Program-made: the position numbers and the translations under genes
Shown here: positions 9,511 to 16,716 of the stretch, one piece after another
How the letters are laid out: each line of letters starts with the position of its first letter
Position numbering within the stretch: the stretch's first letter is position 1
NCBI RefSeq assembly: GCF_004137085.1
Contig: NZ_QYBC01000010.1
Span: forward strand, 1-64,000
Reading direction: 5' to 3'
From: Lichenibacterium ramalinae
Lineage (GTDB): Bacteria > Pseudomonadota > Alphaproteobacteria > Rhizobiales > Beijerinckiaceae
DNA length: 64,000 nt
The notes under the pieces: generated by a model
Told to the model about the DNA's origin: nothing
What the model saw: only the letters and a program-made list of their open reading frames with translations
The model's database searches: none

Positions 9511-9582
9511 TCACGCGTGACGGTACGTCTCGCGTGATGCAGTCTGAAGCAATAGATGCATAGCGCATCTCTACTAGTCAAG
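9511..9582 (-). promoter_or_regulatory. Promoter P1 with shared operator, helicase-nuclease operon
   Basis: On the minus strand a TTGACT -35 (9577-9582) and ATCTAT -10 (9553-9558) are 18 bases apart and drive the operon 9463-3020. The -10 lies within GCATCTATTGCTTCA, which recurs at 13.9 and 14.8 kb. A perfect inverted repeat AGATGC-N5-GCATCT covers 9555-9571, over the -10. A second one, TCACGCG-N13-CGCGTGA, covers 9511-9537 in the leader. This layout suggests repression by a dimeric helix-turn-helix protein, most likely the Xre protein at 13615-13860. Confidence 0.65.
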
Positions 9583-9948
9583 GGTTGCGATCACCGACGA
9601 TGCTGCTCCGTTTGGGGGGCGGGCAGCGCCGACCTCGCGTCGCCCACAGGTGCGAGCCGAGCCTCATCGCCGATGCGTCGGACCGCGTGCGCTCGCCCCG
9701 CAGCCGATCGTCACCTCCCTCCTGGGCCAATCAGCCCTCCCATCGGGTCACCCTGGCGACCACTGGGGCGATCCACCGTCACGGCACGTCGGGCCGACGA
9801 GATGGCGGCGGCGTCGAGACGCCCGCACCGCGAGCTCCGGCAACGTGGGGCGACCATCCCCGACGGCCCGGGCGCGAACGCCAGCGTGCTTGACCACGTC
9901 CGGATTTGGACTATCTCTGATCCTGGACTAGTAGCTGCGAGGATGGCG
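9583..9948 (+). promoter_or_regulatory. Intergenic region with putative toxin-antitoxin promoter
   Basis: Most of this stretch shows no gene. Near its end a TTGACC -35 (9890-9895) and a TATCTC-like -10 (9912-9917) precede the antitoxin start. The heptamer TGGACTA occurs twice, at 9907-9913 and 9924-9930, around the -10 and start region. Such repeats suit autoregulation by the antitoxin, which is usual for Xre/RES pairs. The assignment is tentative. Confidence 0.4.
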
Positions 9949-10476
9949 ATGTCTGGACGAGCCGCTCACGCCGACGTGGCCATCACGCCTGGCCCGACCT
10001 TCCTGGACGCCAGCCGGTTCGCCGCAACCAACCGCCGGAGGCTGAGCGCCCCCGGCCTCCGCACGTTCCTGGCGATCGCGGACCTATGGCGGTTGGACGA
10101 GACGCAGCGGCTGCTCGTGCTCGGCCTGCCGTCCCGTTCGACGTTCTACGCATGGGTCAAGGCGGTCCGGGAGCATCGCGACGTCACGCTGGACGTGGAC
10201 GTCCTGCTCCGGATCTCCGCCGTGCTCGGCATCCACCAGGCGTTGGGTATCCTGCATGGCACCGAGGATGCGGGGGTCGCGTGGCTGCGGACGCCCCACG
10301 ATACGCCCGTGTTCGGCGGCCGCCCGCCCCTCGACCTCGTGTGCAGCGGGACCCAGGACGGGCTGCTCGCCGTCCGGCGCTTCCTGGACGCCGCGCGAGG
10401 CGGCCTCCACATGCCTCCCAACGAGGTCGATCGCGACTTCCGTCCCTACACCGACGCCGACATAGTCCTGTCTTGA
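9949..10476 (+). CDS. Xre/MbcA/ParS-type antitoxin
   Basis: A 175-residue antitoxin of the Xre/MbcA/ParS family (DUF2384). It neutralises the RES toxin encoded next to it and normally represses the operon. The N-terminal helical region (residues about 40-90, LAIADLWRLDETQRLLVLG) is the helix-turn-helix part. The C-terminal toxin-binding domain is seen as WLRTPHDTPVFGGRPPLDL followed by AVRRFLDAARGG. The start at 9949 was preferred over 9943 because GAGG then sits six bases away. The stop overlaps the start of the toxin gene by four bases, which gives translational coupling. Confidence 0.88.
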   Translation: MSGRAAHADVAITPGPTFLDASRFAATNRRRLSAPGLRTFLAIADLWRLDETQRLLVLGLPSRSTFYAWVKAVREHRDVTLDVDVLLRISAVLGIHQALGILHGTEDAGVAWLRTPHDTPVFGGRPPLDLVCSGTQDGLLAVRRFLDAARGGLHMPPNEVDRDFRPYTDADIVLS

Positions 10477-11138
10477 AGACCTCCGACGCCCCGCGACCGA
10501 GCTTTCGGCTGATACCCTCGCGCTTCCCTCCCATCGACGCGTTCGAGACCGTCGCGACCGCGGCCGACCTCGCGGCGGTCATGGACCTGGCCGGTTGGAC
10601 CAACGATCATCTCGTCGAGGAGCGCCTCCGTCGGTTGCCGCGAGCGGAATGGGTCTTCGGACGCCCGAACGCCAGCGTCGTCATGGCGTCGTTCCTGCAC
10701 GTGGCGCCGGGCGGGATGCGCTTCAACGGCGGCGATCTCGGCGCCTGGTACGCCGCGGCGTCCGTCACCACCGCCGTGGCCGAGGTCGCCCACCACCTCA
10801 GGCGCGAGGCCGTCGCCACGGGGTCGGACGAGCTCAGGCGGACGTATCGCACCTACGTCGCGAGCATCGACGGGACGTTCTGCGACCTGCGGGGACGGGC
10901 ATCGGACCTGCCCCGACTCTACGATCCGACGAGCTACGCCGCCTCGCAGACCTTCGGCGAGGGCATCCGCTCATCGGGCGGTCACGGGGTCGTCTACGAC
11001 AGCCTGCGCCACGCCGGCGGGGTGAACGTCGCCGCGTACCGCACGCACGACGTCCGGGACGTCGTCCAGGCGGATCACTACGAGATCACGGTCAGGGCGG
11101 CGGACCGCAGGATCGAGGCCCGCAGGATCACGGCCTGA
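10473..11138 (+). CDS. RES-domain toxin (NAD+-consuming)
   Basis: A 221-residue RES-family toxin. Characterised relatives degrade NAD+ or ADP-ribosylate metabolic enzymes and stop growth. The family's conserved features are visible: an early arginine (FRLIPSRFPPID), GGDLGAWYAAASVTTAVAEV with the conserved Tyr and Glu, and a serine-containing segment near SQTFGEGIRSSGGHGVVYDS. The start is the TTG at 10473 inside the antitoxin stop (TTGA overlap), because no other start fits between the end of the antitoxin and the conserved domain. Length is normal for the family. The gene appears intact, so the pair should work as a toxin-antitoxin or abortive-infection module. Confidence 0.85.
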   Translation: MKTSDAPRPSFRLIPSRFPPIDAFETVATAADLAAVMDLAGWTNDHLVEERLRRLPRAEWVFGRPNASVVMASFLHVAPGGMRFNGGDLGAWYAAASVTTAVAEVAHHLRREAVATGSDELRRTYRTYVASIDGTFCDLRGRASDLPRLYDPTSYAASQTFGEGIRSSGGHGVVYDSLRHAGGVNVAAYRTHDVRDVVQADHYEITVRAADRRIEARRITA

Positions 11139-11266
11139 GGAGGTCGAGGTCGGGATCCGTCTCCCGGCGGCCCGCGATTGACGTCGCCCTTTCCCCGGGA
11201 CGTTTCGGCATGAAGCTGTCACGAACCCCGTCCACCATGTCGGCCCGGGCAGGGGAGGGTTCAGGC

Positions 11267-13464
11267 ATGACCGACGCTCTGACGCACTCGCGCAACTTCC
11301 GCAGCTTGTCCTTGAGGGACCTCCTCGAGGCTCGCGACCTCTACCACTGCACCTTATCAACAAGGCCAACGTGGTGGGGACCGCGGTCGGGCTGTACCTG
11401 ATCAGGGACTCGGAGGTCGGCACGCGGGAGGGGGATCGCGGCGGGGCGCCGGCGGAGCGCTCGTCGAGCGGCCCAAGGACGTTCGAGAACTCCGGGGTCA
11501 CCTCCTACTCGTGGCCGTGCGTGCTCGTCCTCGTCAGGGACTGGGTGGACGCCACACGGTTCGGTCACGGCGGCGTCGATCCCGATCACATGGTCCCCCG
11601 GACCCTCTACCTCCCCGACGGCCGCGCTGCGCCGGTCTGCGTCGTCGCCGTCTCCCCCGCGGAGCCGCTCCCGGCGGGGCCCGCCGACGCGCGCTTGCCA
11701 TCGTCCTACCTCGGCCCGGGCTTCCCGATCGTCGCCGACGTGCAGGGGGCCCGCCACCGGGCCAGCGTGGGATGCCTAGTGACCGACGGCCATCGGACCT
11801 ACGCCCTGACCAGCCGCTACGTCGCCGGCGAACCTGGATCGGTCGTGCAGGCGCCCCTGCGCGGCAGCCTCAGGCCGATCGGCGAGACGGCGCCCCGCCA
11901 GCTCGCCCGGCTGCCCTTCTCAAAGGTGCTCCTGGAGTTCCCCGGTCGTCGCAGCTACGTCACCCTCGACGTCGCGGACCTGAACGAGCTCAACCTGGGC
12001 CTGCAGCTGATCGACCAGCCCGTCGAGGCGTTCGGCGCCGCCTCGGGGCGCATGAGGGTAACGATCAAGGCGCTGTTCTACCGACACGAGGCGCTCGCCG
12101 GCTACGACTGCGTGTCCGAGTTCCTCATCGCCCCCGAGGAGGGCGGCGTGCAGACGAGCCCCGGGGACTCCGGCACCGTGTGGCACCTGCGCACCTCGGT
12201 CGCGGACGCGGGCGGGGTCGGCAGGATCGTCCTGCGCCCGATGGCGGTCGAGTGGGGAGGGCAGGGGGTCGCCGGCACGACCGGCCGACGGTACGACTTC
12301 GCGCTCGCCACGGGTCTCGGCACCGCCTGCCAGCTGCTCGACGTCGATCTCGTCACCGGTCACAACGTCGGGGCCCAGCCCTTCTGGGGGCAGGAGGGGC
12401 ACTACAGCATCGCGACGGTCGCGATCGACCAGGTCCGGGACGGGCGCCTCGAGGCCTTCCTGCGGGACAACGTCGAGCGCGTCAGCTTCCGGCCCGACGA
12501 ACTCGACCCGGACACAATCCGGAGGCGGCTGTCGGAGGGCGACTTCGTCGAGTTGGCGGACGTGCCGGACCTCGTGTGGAAGAAGGTGGCGGCGGACGTC
12601 CCGGGCGGGCGGGACCACGCCCGCAACGCGGGCCCCGAGCACCCCGACCACTACGCCGACATCGACCTGCCGGGCCCGGACGGCCGGACGCTCCGCGACC
12701 TGACGCTGTCGGGGATCGCCAACATGGACCCGCAGGTCTGGCGGGACTGGTACCGCGCGAACGGCGCCACCGAGGCCCGCTCGCAGGGGCTGCTCCCGTT
12801 CCGGGTCTGGCAGATCTTCGACGAGATGGTGGCGAGCCTGAGGGCAGGGGACGCCGAACGGTTCCTCTGCGCGGCGGGCATCGTCTCGCACTACGTCGGC
12901 GACGCCTGCCAGCCGCTGCACGGCTCCTTCCTGTCGGACGGCCGCAAAGACCCGGCGGACCCGAAGGCCAGGACGTGGTCGGGCAAGGGCGTCCACGCGA
13001 CCCTCGAGGACGAGATGGTGGACCGGCACGCCGTCGAGCTCCGGCCGATGATCGGCCCCGCCGCGAAGGCCTTCGGGGGTCCCATCCCCGCGATCGCCGA
13101 CGGTCGGGACGCCGCATTCGCCACCGTTACCCTGATGGCGCAGTCGGCCGAGATCCTGCCTCCCGGCGCACTCGTCGACACCTACGTCAAGCTCGGTGGC
13201 GGCGCCTCGGCACGCGTCGTCGACGGCCTCTGGAGTGCCTTCGGCCGGCAGACCGCGGACGTGATGGGCGCCGGGGCGCGCTACCTCGCGGCGATCTGGG
13301 ACGCGGCCTACGCGGTCGCGGCGACGCCGCTGCCCGATGGCGCGGGTGTCGTCTCGGAGACCGCACTGGCAGCCATCCACCAGGATGGTGGCTTCGTGCC
13401 CTCCCTGACGCTGGACGAGATCGGGTCGGTGCTGCGCCGGGCGGGTGGGGAGGCGACCCGCTGA
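11267..13464 (+). pseudogene. Trypsin-like protease fused to S1/P1-type nuclease, frameshifted
   Basis: About 730 residues in two frames. The ATG at 11267 follows GGGAGGG and encodes MTDALTHSRNFRSLSLRDLLEARDLYH; the frame then changes near 11350 and continues HLINKANVVGTAVGLYLIR to the stop at 13464. One lost C would explain it. The first half has the chymotrypsin-like layout: SVGCLVTDGHRTYALTSR before the expected catalytic His, and QTSPGDSGTVW for the catalytic Ser. The His position is Tyr (codon 11818-11820). The second half has S1/P1 zinc nuclease features: PDHYADID, GLLPFRVWQ, HYVGDACQPLH and GKGVHATLEDEMVDRH. No signal peptide is seen. Either the gene is dying or the frameshift is recent or erroneous. 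It may be an effector of a defence system, but that is inference. Confidence 0.65.
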
Positions 13465-13614
13465 CTCCCCATCGGACGCCGCGGCTGCTGCCCTTCGGGG
13501 CGTCGTCGGTCGGAGGGCGCCGATCGGGACGGAGACCGGTGCGTTCCTGACGGGGCGCTTCCCGATCTCGACCATGCGCGGGCCTAGGAGACCCGACGGT
13601 TCCGGCCGGCCCGC

Positions 13615-13860
13615 CTAGCCCGGCCGACGTAACCCGACCCCGCCGAACACCGGCACGCCCTCGACCACGGCCCCGTCCGGCAGGAGGACGATGCCGTCGT
13701 CCTCCAAGGCCCTTTGCATCAGGAGCGTCTGTCCCTCGCCCACCCCGGTCCCGGACTCGTGCCGGTTCACGGACGCCCGGCTGACCTTGGCCGCCTTGGC
13801 GAGCTCGTCCTGCGTCCAGCCGAGCATGAGCCTCGCGGCCCTGAGCTGGACCGGCGTCAT
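13615..13860 (-). CDS. Small Xre-type helix-turn-helix regulator
   Basis: An 81-residue DNA-binding protein made almost entirely of one Xre/Cro helix-turn-helix (residues 2-58: LRAARLMLGWTQDELAKAAKVSRASVNRHESG). Phage-like repressors of this size usually act as dimers on short palindromes. The ATG at 13860 lies about 30 bases from the divergent promoter P2, whose operator element is repeated at P1 and P3. It is therefore the best candidate for the common regulator of the helicase-nuclease and HNH operons. Direct binding is not shown by the sequence. Confidence 0.82.
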   Translation of the reverse strand: MTPVQLRAARLMLGWTQDELAKAAKVSRASVNRHESGTGVGEGQTLLMQRALEDDGIVLLPDGAVVEGVPVFGGVGLRRPG

Positions 13861-13887
13861 CGCGTGCGCACCCGCACGCCCAACATC

Positions 13888-13951
13888 TTGACAGCCGTGC
13901 AGATGTCACGCATCTATTGCTTCACCGTGCGTCAAAAGCGGCACGGTGAAG
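13888..13951 (+). promoter_or_regulatory. Promoter P2 with operator and perfect inverted repeat
   Basis: TTGACA at 13888-13893 is followed after 18 bases by ATCTAT, inside the shared element GCATCTATTGCTTCA. AGATG-N5-CATCT (13901-13915) overlaps the -10. Just downstream is a perfect 11-base inverted repeat, CTTCACCGTGC-N10-GCACGGTGAAG (13920-13951). It could be a second operator or an RNA hairpin in the leader. The promoter reads right, away from the Xre gene, toward 14019 and 14328. Confidence 0.65.
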
Positions 13952-14053
13952 TGTCCGTGCCGGCGATCACGTCATCACACTAGCGTCGGCCGAAGTCCCC
14001 GTCACTCACCGGACCGCGATGGTCGAACATCTCCCCAGCCCGAACGTCGCCAT
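13888..14053 (+). repeat. Direct repeat copy 1: promoter and start of the 14901 gene
   Basis: This segment matches 14771-14937: promoter, shared operator element, the CTAGCGTCGGCC block, and the start codon with the next 30 or so coding bases (CTCCCCAGCCCGAACGTCGC). The middle, which holds the inverted repeats, differs in sequence but keeps position and symmetry. A duplication of the promoter-plus-start module is the simplest explanation. Confidence 0.7.
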
Positions 14054-14258
14054 GGCCCAACCTGATGGGACCGGCGAGGGTCGTCGTCGATCGTCGCGAC
14101 GCCCTGCGCCGACGGCGGACCGGGGCCATCACGACGCGGCATCGGCTCGCGACGGAACCGGTCCGCGCGATCGGCGAGCGAGCACGCGAACCGTCGCGCG
14201 CGACGCGGAACGCGACGCACGGTCGCCGGGGTGCCTTCCGGCCCCGAACGCGCGGTGA
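14019..14258 (+). pseudogene. Truncated duplicate of the 14901 gene start
   Basis: A 79-codon frame from ATG 14019. Its first 12 or so residues (MVEHLPSPNVAMAQP) match MTVYLPSPNVAVARP at 14901; after that it is Arg/Ala-rich, low-complexity sequence with no similarity. It is driven by P2. It is most likely the leftover of the promoter-plus-start duplication rather than a functional gene. Confidence 0.5.
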
Positions 14259-14327
14259 CGACCTCCCGCGCGGGCCCGCGTCGCGCCCACCCCCGACACG
14301 AACTCCGACTTGCTGAGGATCACCACC

Positions 14328-14711
14328 ATGGACGACGTCACGCGGGTCTACGCCACGCTCGCGCCGGGACGGGCGCAGGCGAGCCTCTTCTCGGAGGTCG
14401 ATCTCCGCTCGGCGCTGCACCGGATCAGGACGGAAGCTCACTCGCCCCGTGCCAAGGTCGCGCTCTGGATGGAGGCGCCCCCGCCAGGGCAGGGGCCTGA
14501 CGTCGTCGTCTGCGTGCCCGTCGAACAGTTCGAGACCCGACGGGCACATGCCGAGGAGATCGTCGCTCGCTGGGACGCCACTTGGCTCGTCATCGAATCC
14601 ATGCCTCGCCAGCACCGTGACGCAGCTCGTCAGCTGTTAGTCGACCTCATCTCGATGTCGCTCCTCAACGCCGCGATCGAGGGCATCGAACCGACCGACG
14701 ACGACTTCTGA
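14328..14711 (+). CDS. Hypothetical protein, 127 aa
   Basis: A small soluble protein of 127 residues from ATG 14328, preceded by GAGGA at eight bases. It has an alternating strand/helix pattern (SPRAKVALWMEAPPPGQGPDVVV, then a helical AARQLLVDLISMSLLNAAIEG) and ends in an acidic tail (EGIEPTDDDF). I recognise no family. It lies between P2 and P3 and probably belongs to the P2 transcript, so it may share the Xre-controlled regulon. Function unknown. Confidence 0.55.
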   Translation: MDDVTRVYATLAPGRAQASLFSEVDLRSALHRIRTEAHSPRAKVALWMEAPPPGQGPDVVVCVPVEQFETRRAHAEEIVARWDATWLVIESMPRQHRDAARQLLVDLISMSLLNAAIEGIEPTDDDF

Positions 14712-14770
14712 CATTTGGGGACGCCGTCGGCCGTGCCCGGCGTGGCGTGGGCGGCGCCATGCCCGAACCC

Positions 14771-14832
14771 TTGACAGGCGCCGTACGTCACGCATCTATT
14801 GATTCATCATGCATCATTAGATGCATGATGAA
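14771..14832 (+). promoter_or_regulatory. Promoter P3 with operator and perfect inverted repeat
   Basis: TTGACA at 14771-14776 is separated by 17 bases from ATCTAT within GCATCTATTGATTCA, the element shared with P1 and P2. Immediately downstream is a perfect 12-base inverted repeat, TTCATCATGCAT-N6-ATGCATGATGAA (14803-14832). It sits at the same place as the differently spelled palindrome of P2. It drives the three-gene operon 14901-16484. Confidence 0.68.
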
Positions 14833-14937
14833 GCGCACCGTCCGGCATGGCGTCACCACGCTAGCGTCGGCCAAAAACCTCGTCACCCGCCGGAGCCGCG
14901 ATGACCGTCTATCTCCCCAGCCCGAACGTCGCCGTGG
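14771..14937 (+). repeat. Direct repeat copy 2: promoter and start of the 14901 gene
   Basis: The second, functional copy of the duplicated module described at 13888-14053. Here the promoter leads into the complete gene at 14901. The two copies share the -35, the GTCACGCATCTATTG block, the CTAGCGTCGGCC block and the first coding bases. Confidence 0.7.
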
Positions 14938-15575
14938 CCAGGCCCCGACCCGCGGGCGACGTGGTCCGGATCGCCGCCTTCTCGTGTCGCGGCCTGGAGG
15001 TCCTGTCGCGAAGGCTCGGCTTCCCGGTCGCGGTCGTGGCCGCCGTCCCGGACCCGGAGCGCCACCGCGAGCGCCTCCGCGACCTCTGGTACGCGTCAGG
15101 CGCGCCGATGGGCTACGGCGACTGGGTCTTGCCCTTCGACTTCGACAACTGGGACTACCGGGAATGGTCGAGGCAGGTCATCGACCCCAGGTGGTTCGGC
15201 GGAGGGAACCACCCCCTGTCCACCTGCGTGATGGACGGCGACCTGCTGCTGCGCCTCCCGCCGGGCATCCCCCCGCGCGCCTACTCCGACGCGTTCCGGG
15301 ACCGCCTCGCGCCCCTCCGCTTCGAGGCCGTGGCCAGCAGGCCCTCCTACGTCGTCCGCATGCACCACGCCCGCCGCCCCGTGACCGTCGCGTCCCGGTA
15401 CGCCCGCGCGTCTACCGAGGATCTGACGGCGGTCGAGGTCCGCGACCTCGTGCACTTCGAACCGCGGTGCCTGACGCGGATCGCTGACATGGCCCTCGCG
15501 GCCCTGCGCGACGCGACCGTCCGTACCGGCGTCGGGGCAGAGACCCCGGGACCGTCGGACGCGGTGGCGTCGTGA
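14901..15575 (+). CDS. Hypothetical protein, 224 aa, first gene of the HNH operon
   Basis: A 224-residue soluble protein. The ATG at 14901 has GGAG seven bases upstream. The central region is aromatic-rich and looks structured (YGDWVLPFDFDNWDYREWSRQVIDPRWFGGG), followed by a beta-rich part (PSYVVRMHHARRPVTVASRYA). No catalytic motif or family is recognised. It is the first gene after P3; its stop overlaps the GTG start of the HNH gene, so they are translated together. A role in the nuclease module is inferred from the operon only. Confidence 0.65.
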   Translation: MTVYLPSPNVAVARPRPAGDVVRIAAFSCRGLEVLSRRLGFPVAVVAAVPDPERHRERLRDLWYASGAPMGYGDWVLPFDFDNWDYREWSRQVIDPRWFGGGNHPLSTCVMDGDLLLRLPPGIPPRAYSDAFRDRLAPLRFEAVASRPSYVVRMHHARRPVTVASRYARASTEDLTAVEVRDLVHFEPRCLTRIADMALAALRDATVRTGVGAETPGPSDAVAS

Positions 15576-15913
15576 AGGCCGGCGAGGCCGCGTCGGCCTA
15601 TGGCGCCTACATCCGGAGCTCGGCGTGGCGGGACTCGGTGGCCCGCCATGCGGAACTGCGGTTGGCGGGGTTCCGGTGCCGGATCTGCAACCGCGGACGA
15701 TCGGAGGTGCGCCTCGAGGTGCACCACCGCTCCTACGAGAACTTCGGGCGCGAGAGCGTCGAGGACCTCACGACGCTCTGCTCCGAGTGCCACGCGATGG
15801 CGACCGAGGCGCTGCGGCGCCGACGCTACCGCGACGCCGAGCTCCCGCCGCTCGTCGACACCCCGCGGGTCCTCCGTGGGCGCGACGCCCCACCCTGCCG
15901 TTTACGAGGATGA
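15572..15913 (+). CDS. HNH endonuclease-like protein
   Basis: A 113-residue protein with a compact zinc-finger HNH fold. CRIC (residues about 31-34) and CSEC (about 70-73) form a zinc site around the core LEVHHRSYENFGRESVEDLTTLC, where the His pair and Asn match the beta-beta-alpha metal centre. HNH proteins cut DNA or RNA. The N-terminal YIRSSAWRDSVARHAELRLAG is typical of small HNH proteins near phage and defence loci. The GTG start overlaps the previous stop (GTGA), and the next gene starts one base after this stop. It is probably the nuclease of this operon. Confidence 0.82.
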   Translation: MKAGEAASAYGAYIRSSAWRDSVARHAELRLAGFRCRICNRGRSEVRLEVHHRSYENFGRESVEDLTTLCSECHAMATEALRRRRYRDAELPPLVDTPRVLRGRDAPPCRLRG

Positions 15914-15914
15914 C

Positions 15915-16484
15915 ATGCCGGAAACCATCAGGCTGAGGCTGACGGGCGTCGCGCCCCTCCTCATGCATTCGGGCCGCCTGGCCGACCCCTTGGATCCCTA
16001 TGCCAAGCAGTTGGCTCGCCTCACCGCGAAAAGGGCCAAGACCGATGCCGACCTCGAGGAGATCGCGCGCGTCGAGTGGACCGGCGGCCTCTGGCTCGCT
16101 GACGGCGCGCCCTGCGTGCCCGCCGAGGCCCTGGAGGCGGCGATCGTCCAGGCGGGGAAGGCGAGGAGGGCGGGTTCGCTGATGCGCGCCGCGATGACCG
16201 TCAGGGACAGCATGCCGATCGAGCACGACGGGCCGGCTGAGCCGGCGCTGCTCTGGGCCGACGCGGCCTACCGCCACCGCTGCGGCGTCCGGATCGGGGC
16301 GCGGACGACGATAAGGACGCGTCCGCGCTTCGATCGTTGGGCGGTGACGGCCACTCTGCGATTCGAGCCATCGATCGTCGACTCGACCATGGTGACCGAT
16401 TTGGCCAGACACGCGGGCGATCTCGTGGGTTTGGGTGACTGGCGGCCGCGGTTCGGCCGCTTCCGCGTCGATGTCGCGACATAG
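15915..16484 (+). CDS. Conserved phage-type protein, possible RAMP-like fold
   Basis: A 189-residue protein. ATG 15915 has GAGGA five bases upstream. The opening PETIRLRLTGVAPLLMHSGRLADPLDPYAKQL, the block KRAKTDADLEEIARVEWTGGLWL, and the ending LVGLGDWRPRFGRFRV match, as I recall it, a family of conserved hypothetical proteins in phages and mobile elements. The N-terminal beta strand plus the terminal Gly-rich GLGDWRPRFGRF resemble RAMP/Cas5-7-type folds, but that is a guess from pattern. It is the last gene of the P3 operon. RNA- or DNA-binding partnership with the HNH protein is possible. Confidence 0.65.
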   Translation: MPETIRLRLTGVAPLLMHSGRLADPLDPYAKQLARLTAKRAKTDADLEEIARVEWTGGLWLADGAPCVPAEALEAAIVQAGKARRAGSLMRAAMTVRDSMPIEHDGPAEPALLWADAAYRHRCGVRIGARTTIRTRPRFDRWAVTATLRFEPSIVDSTMVTDLARHAGDLVGLGDWRPRFGRFRVDVAT

Positions 16485-16716
16485 CGCGACGGCGATGACC
16501 GTTTTCTTGGCAAGGTTGGGTAAGGCAGGGCATGGTGGGCTCGGCTAGGCTCGGCACGGGGGGTGGTCGGAGACGGCCACCCCAGTCCCGCATTGGCGAC
16601 CAGAGTTCGTTGAAAAATCGCGTGCCGCAATCCTGCCTGTGCTCGTCTCTCGCTGCCTCCGATATTTTACGGTGCTGTCATTTCTGCTTCGGGCCTGCTG
16701 GCGCGAACGATCGCCA

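Noticed and set aside
9907-9930. TGGACTA direct repeat as the shared Xre operator
   Set aside because: It does not occur at P2 or P3, so it was kept only as a possible site for the antitoxin.
9556-9948. An upstream extension of the antitoxin to ATG 9556
   Set aside because: The extra 130 residues are low-complexity and would overlap promoter P1; a ribosome site and the family length favour 9949.
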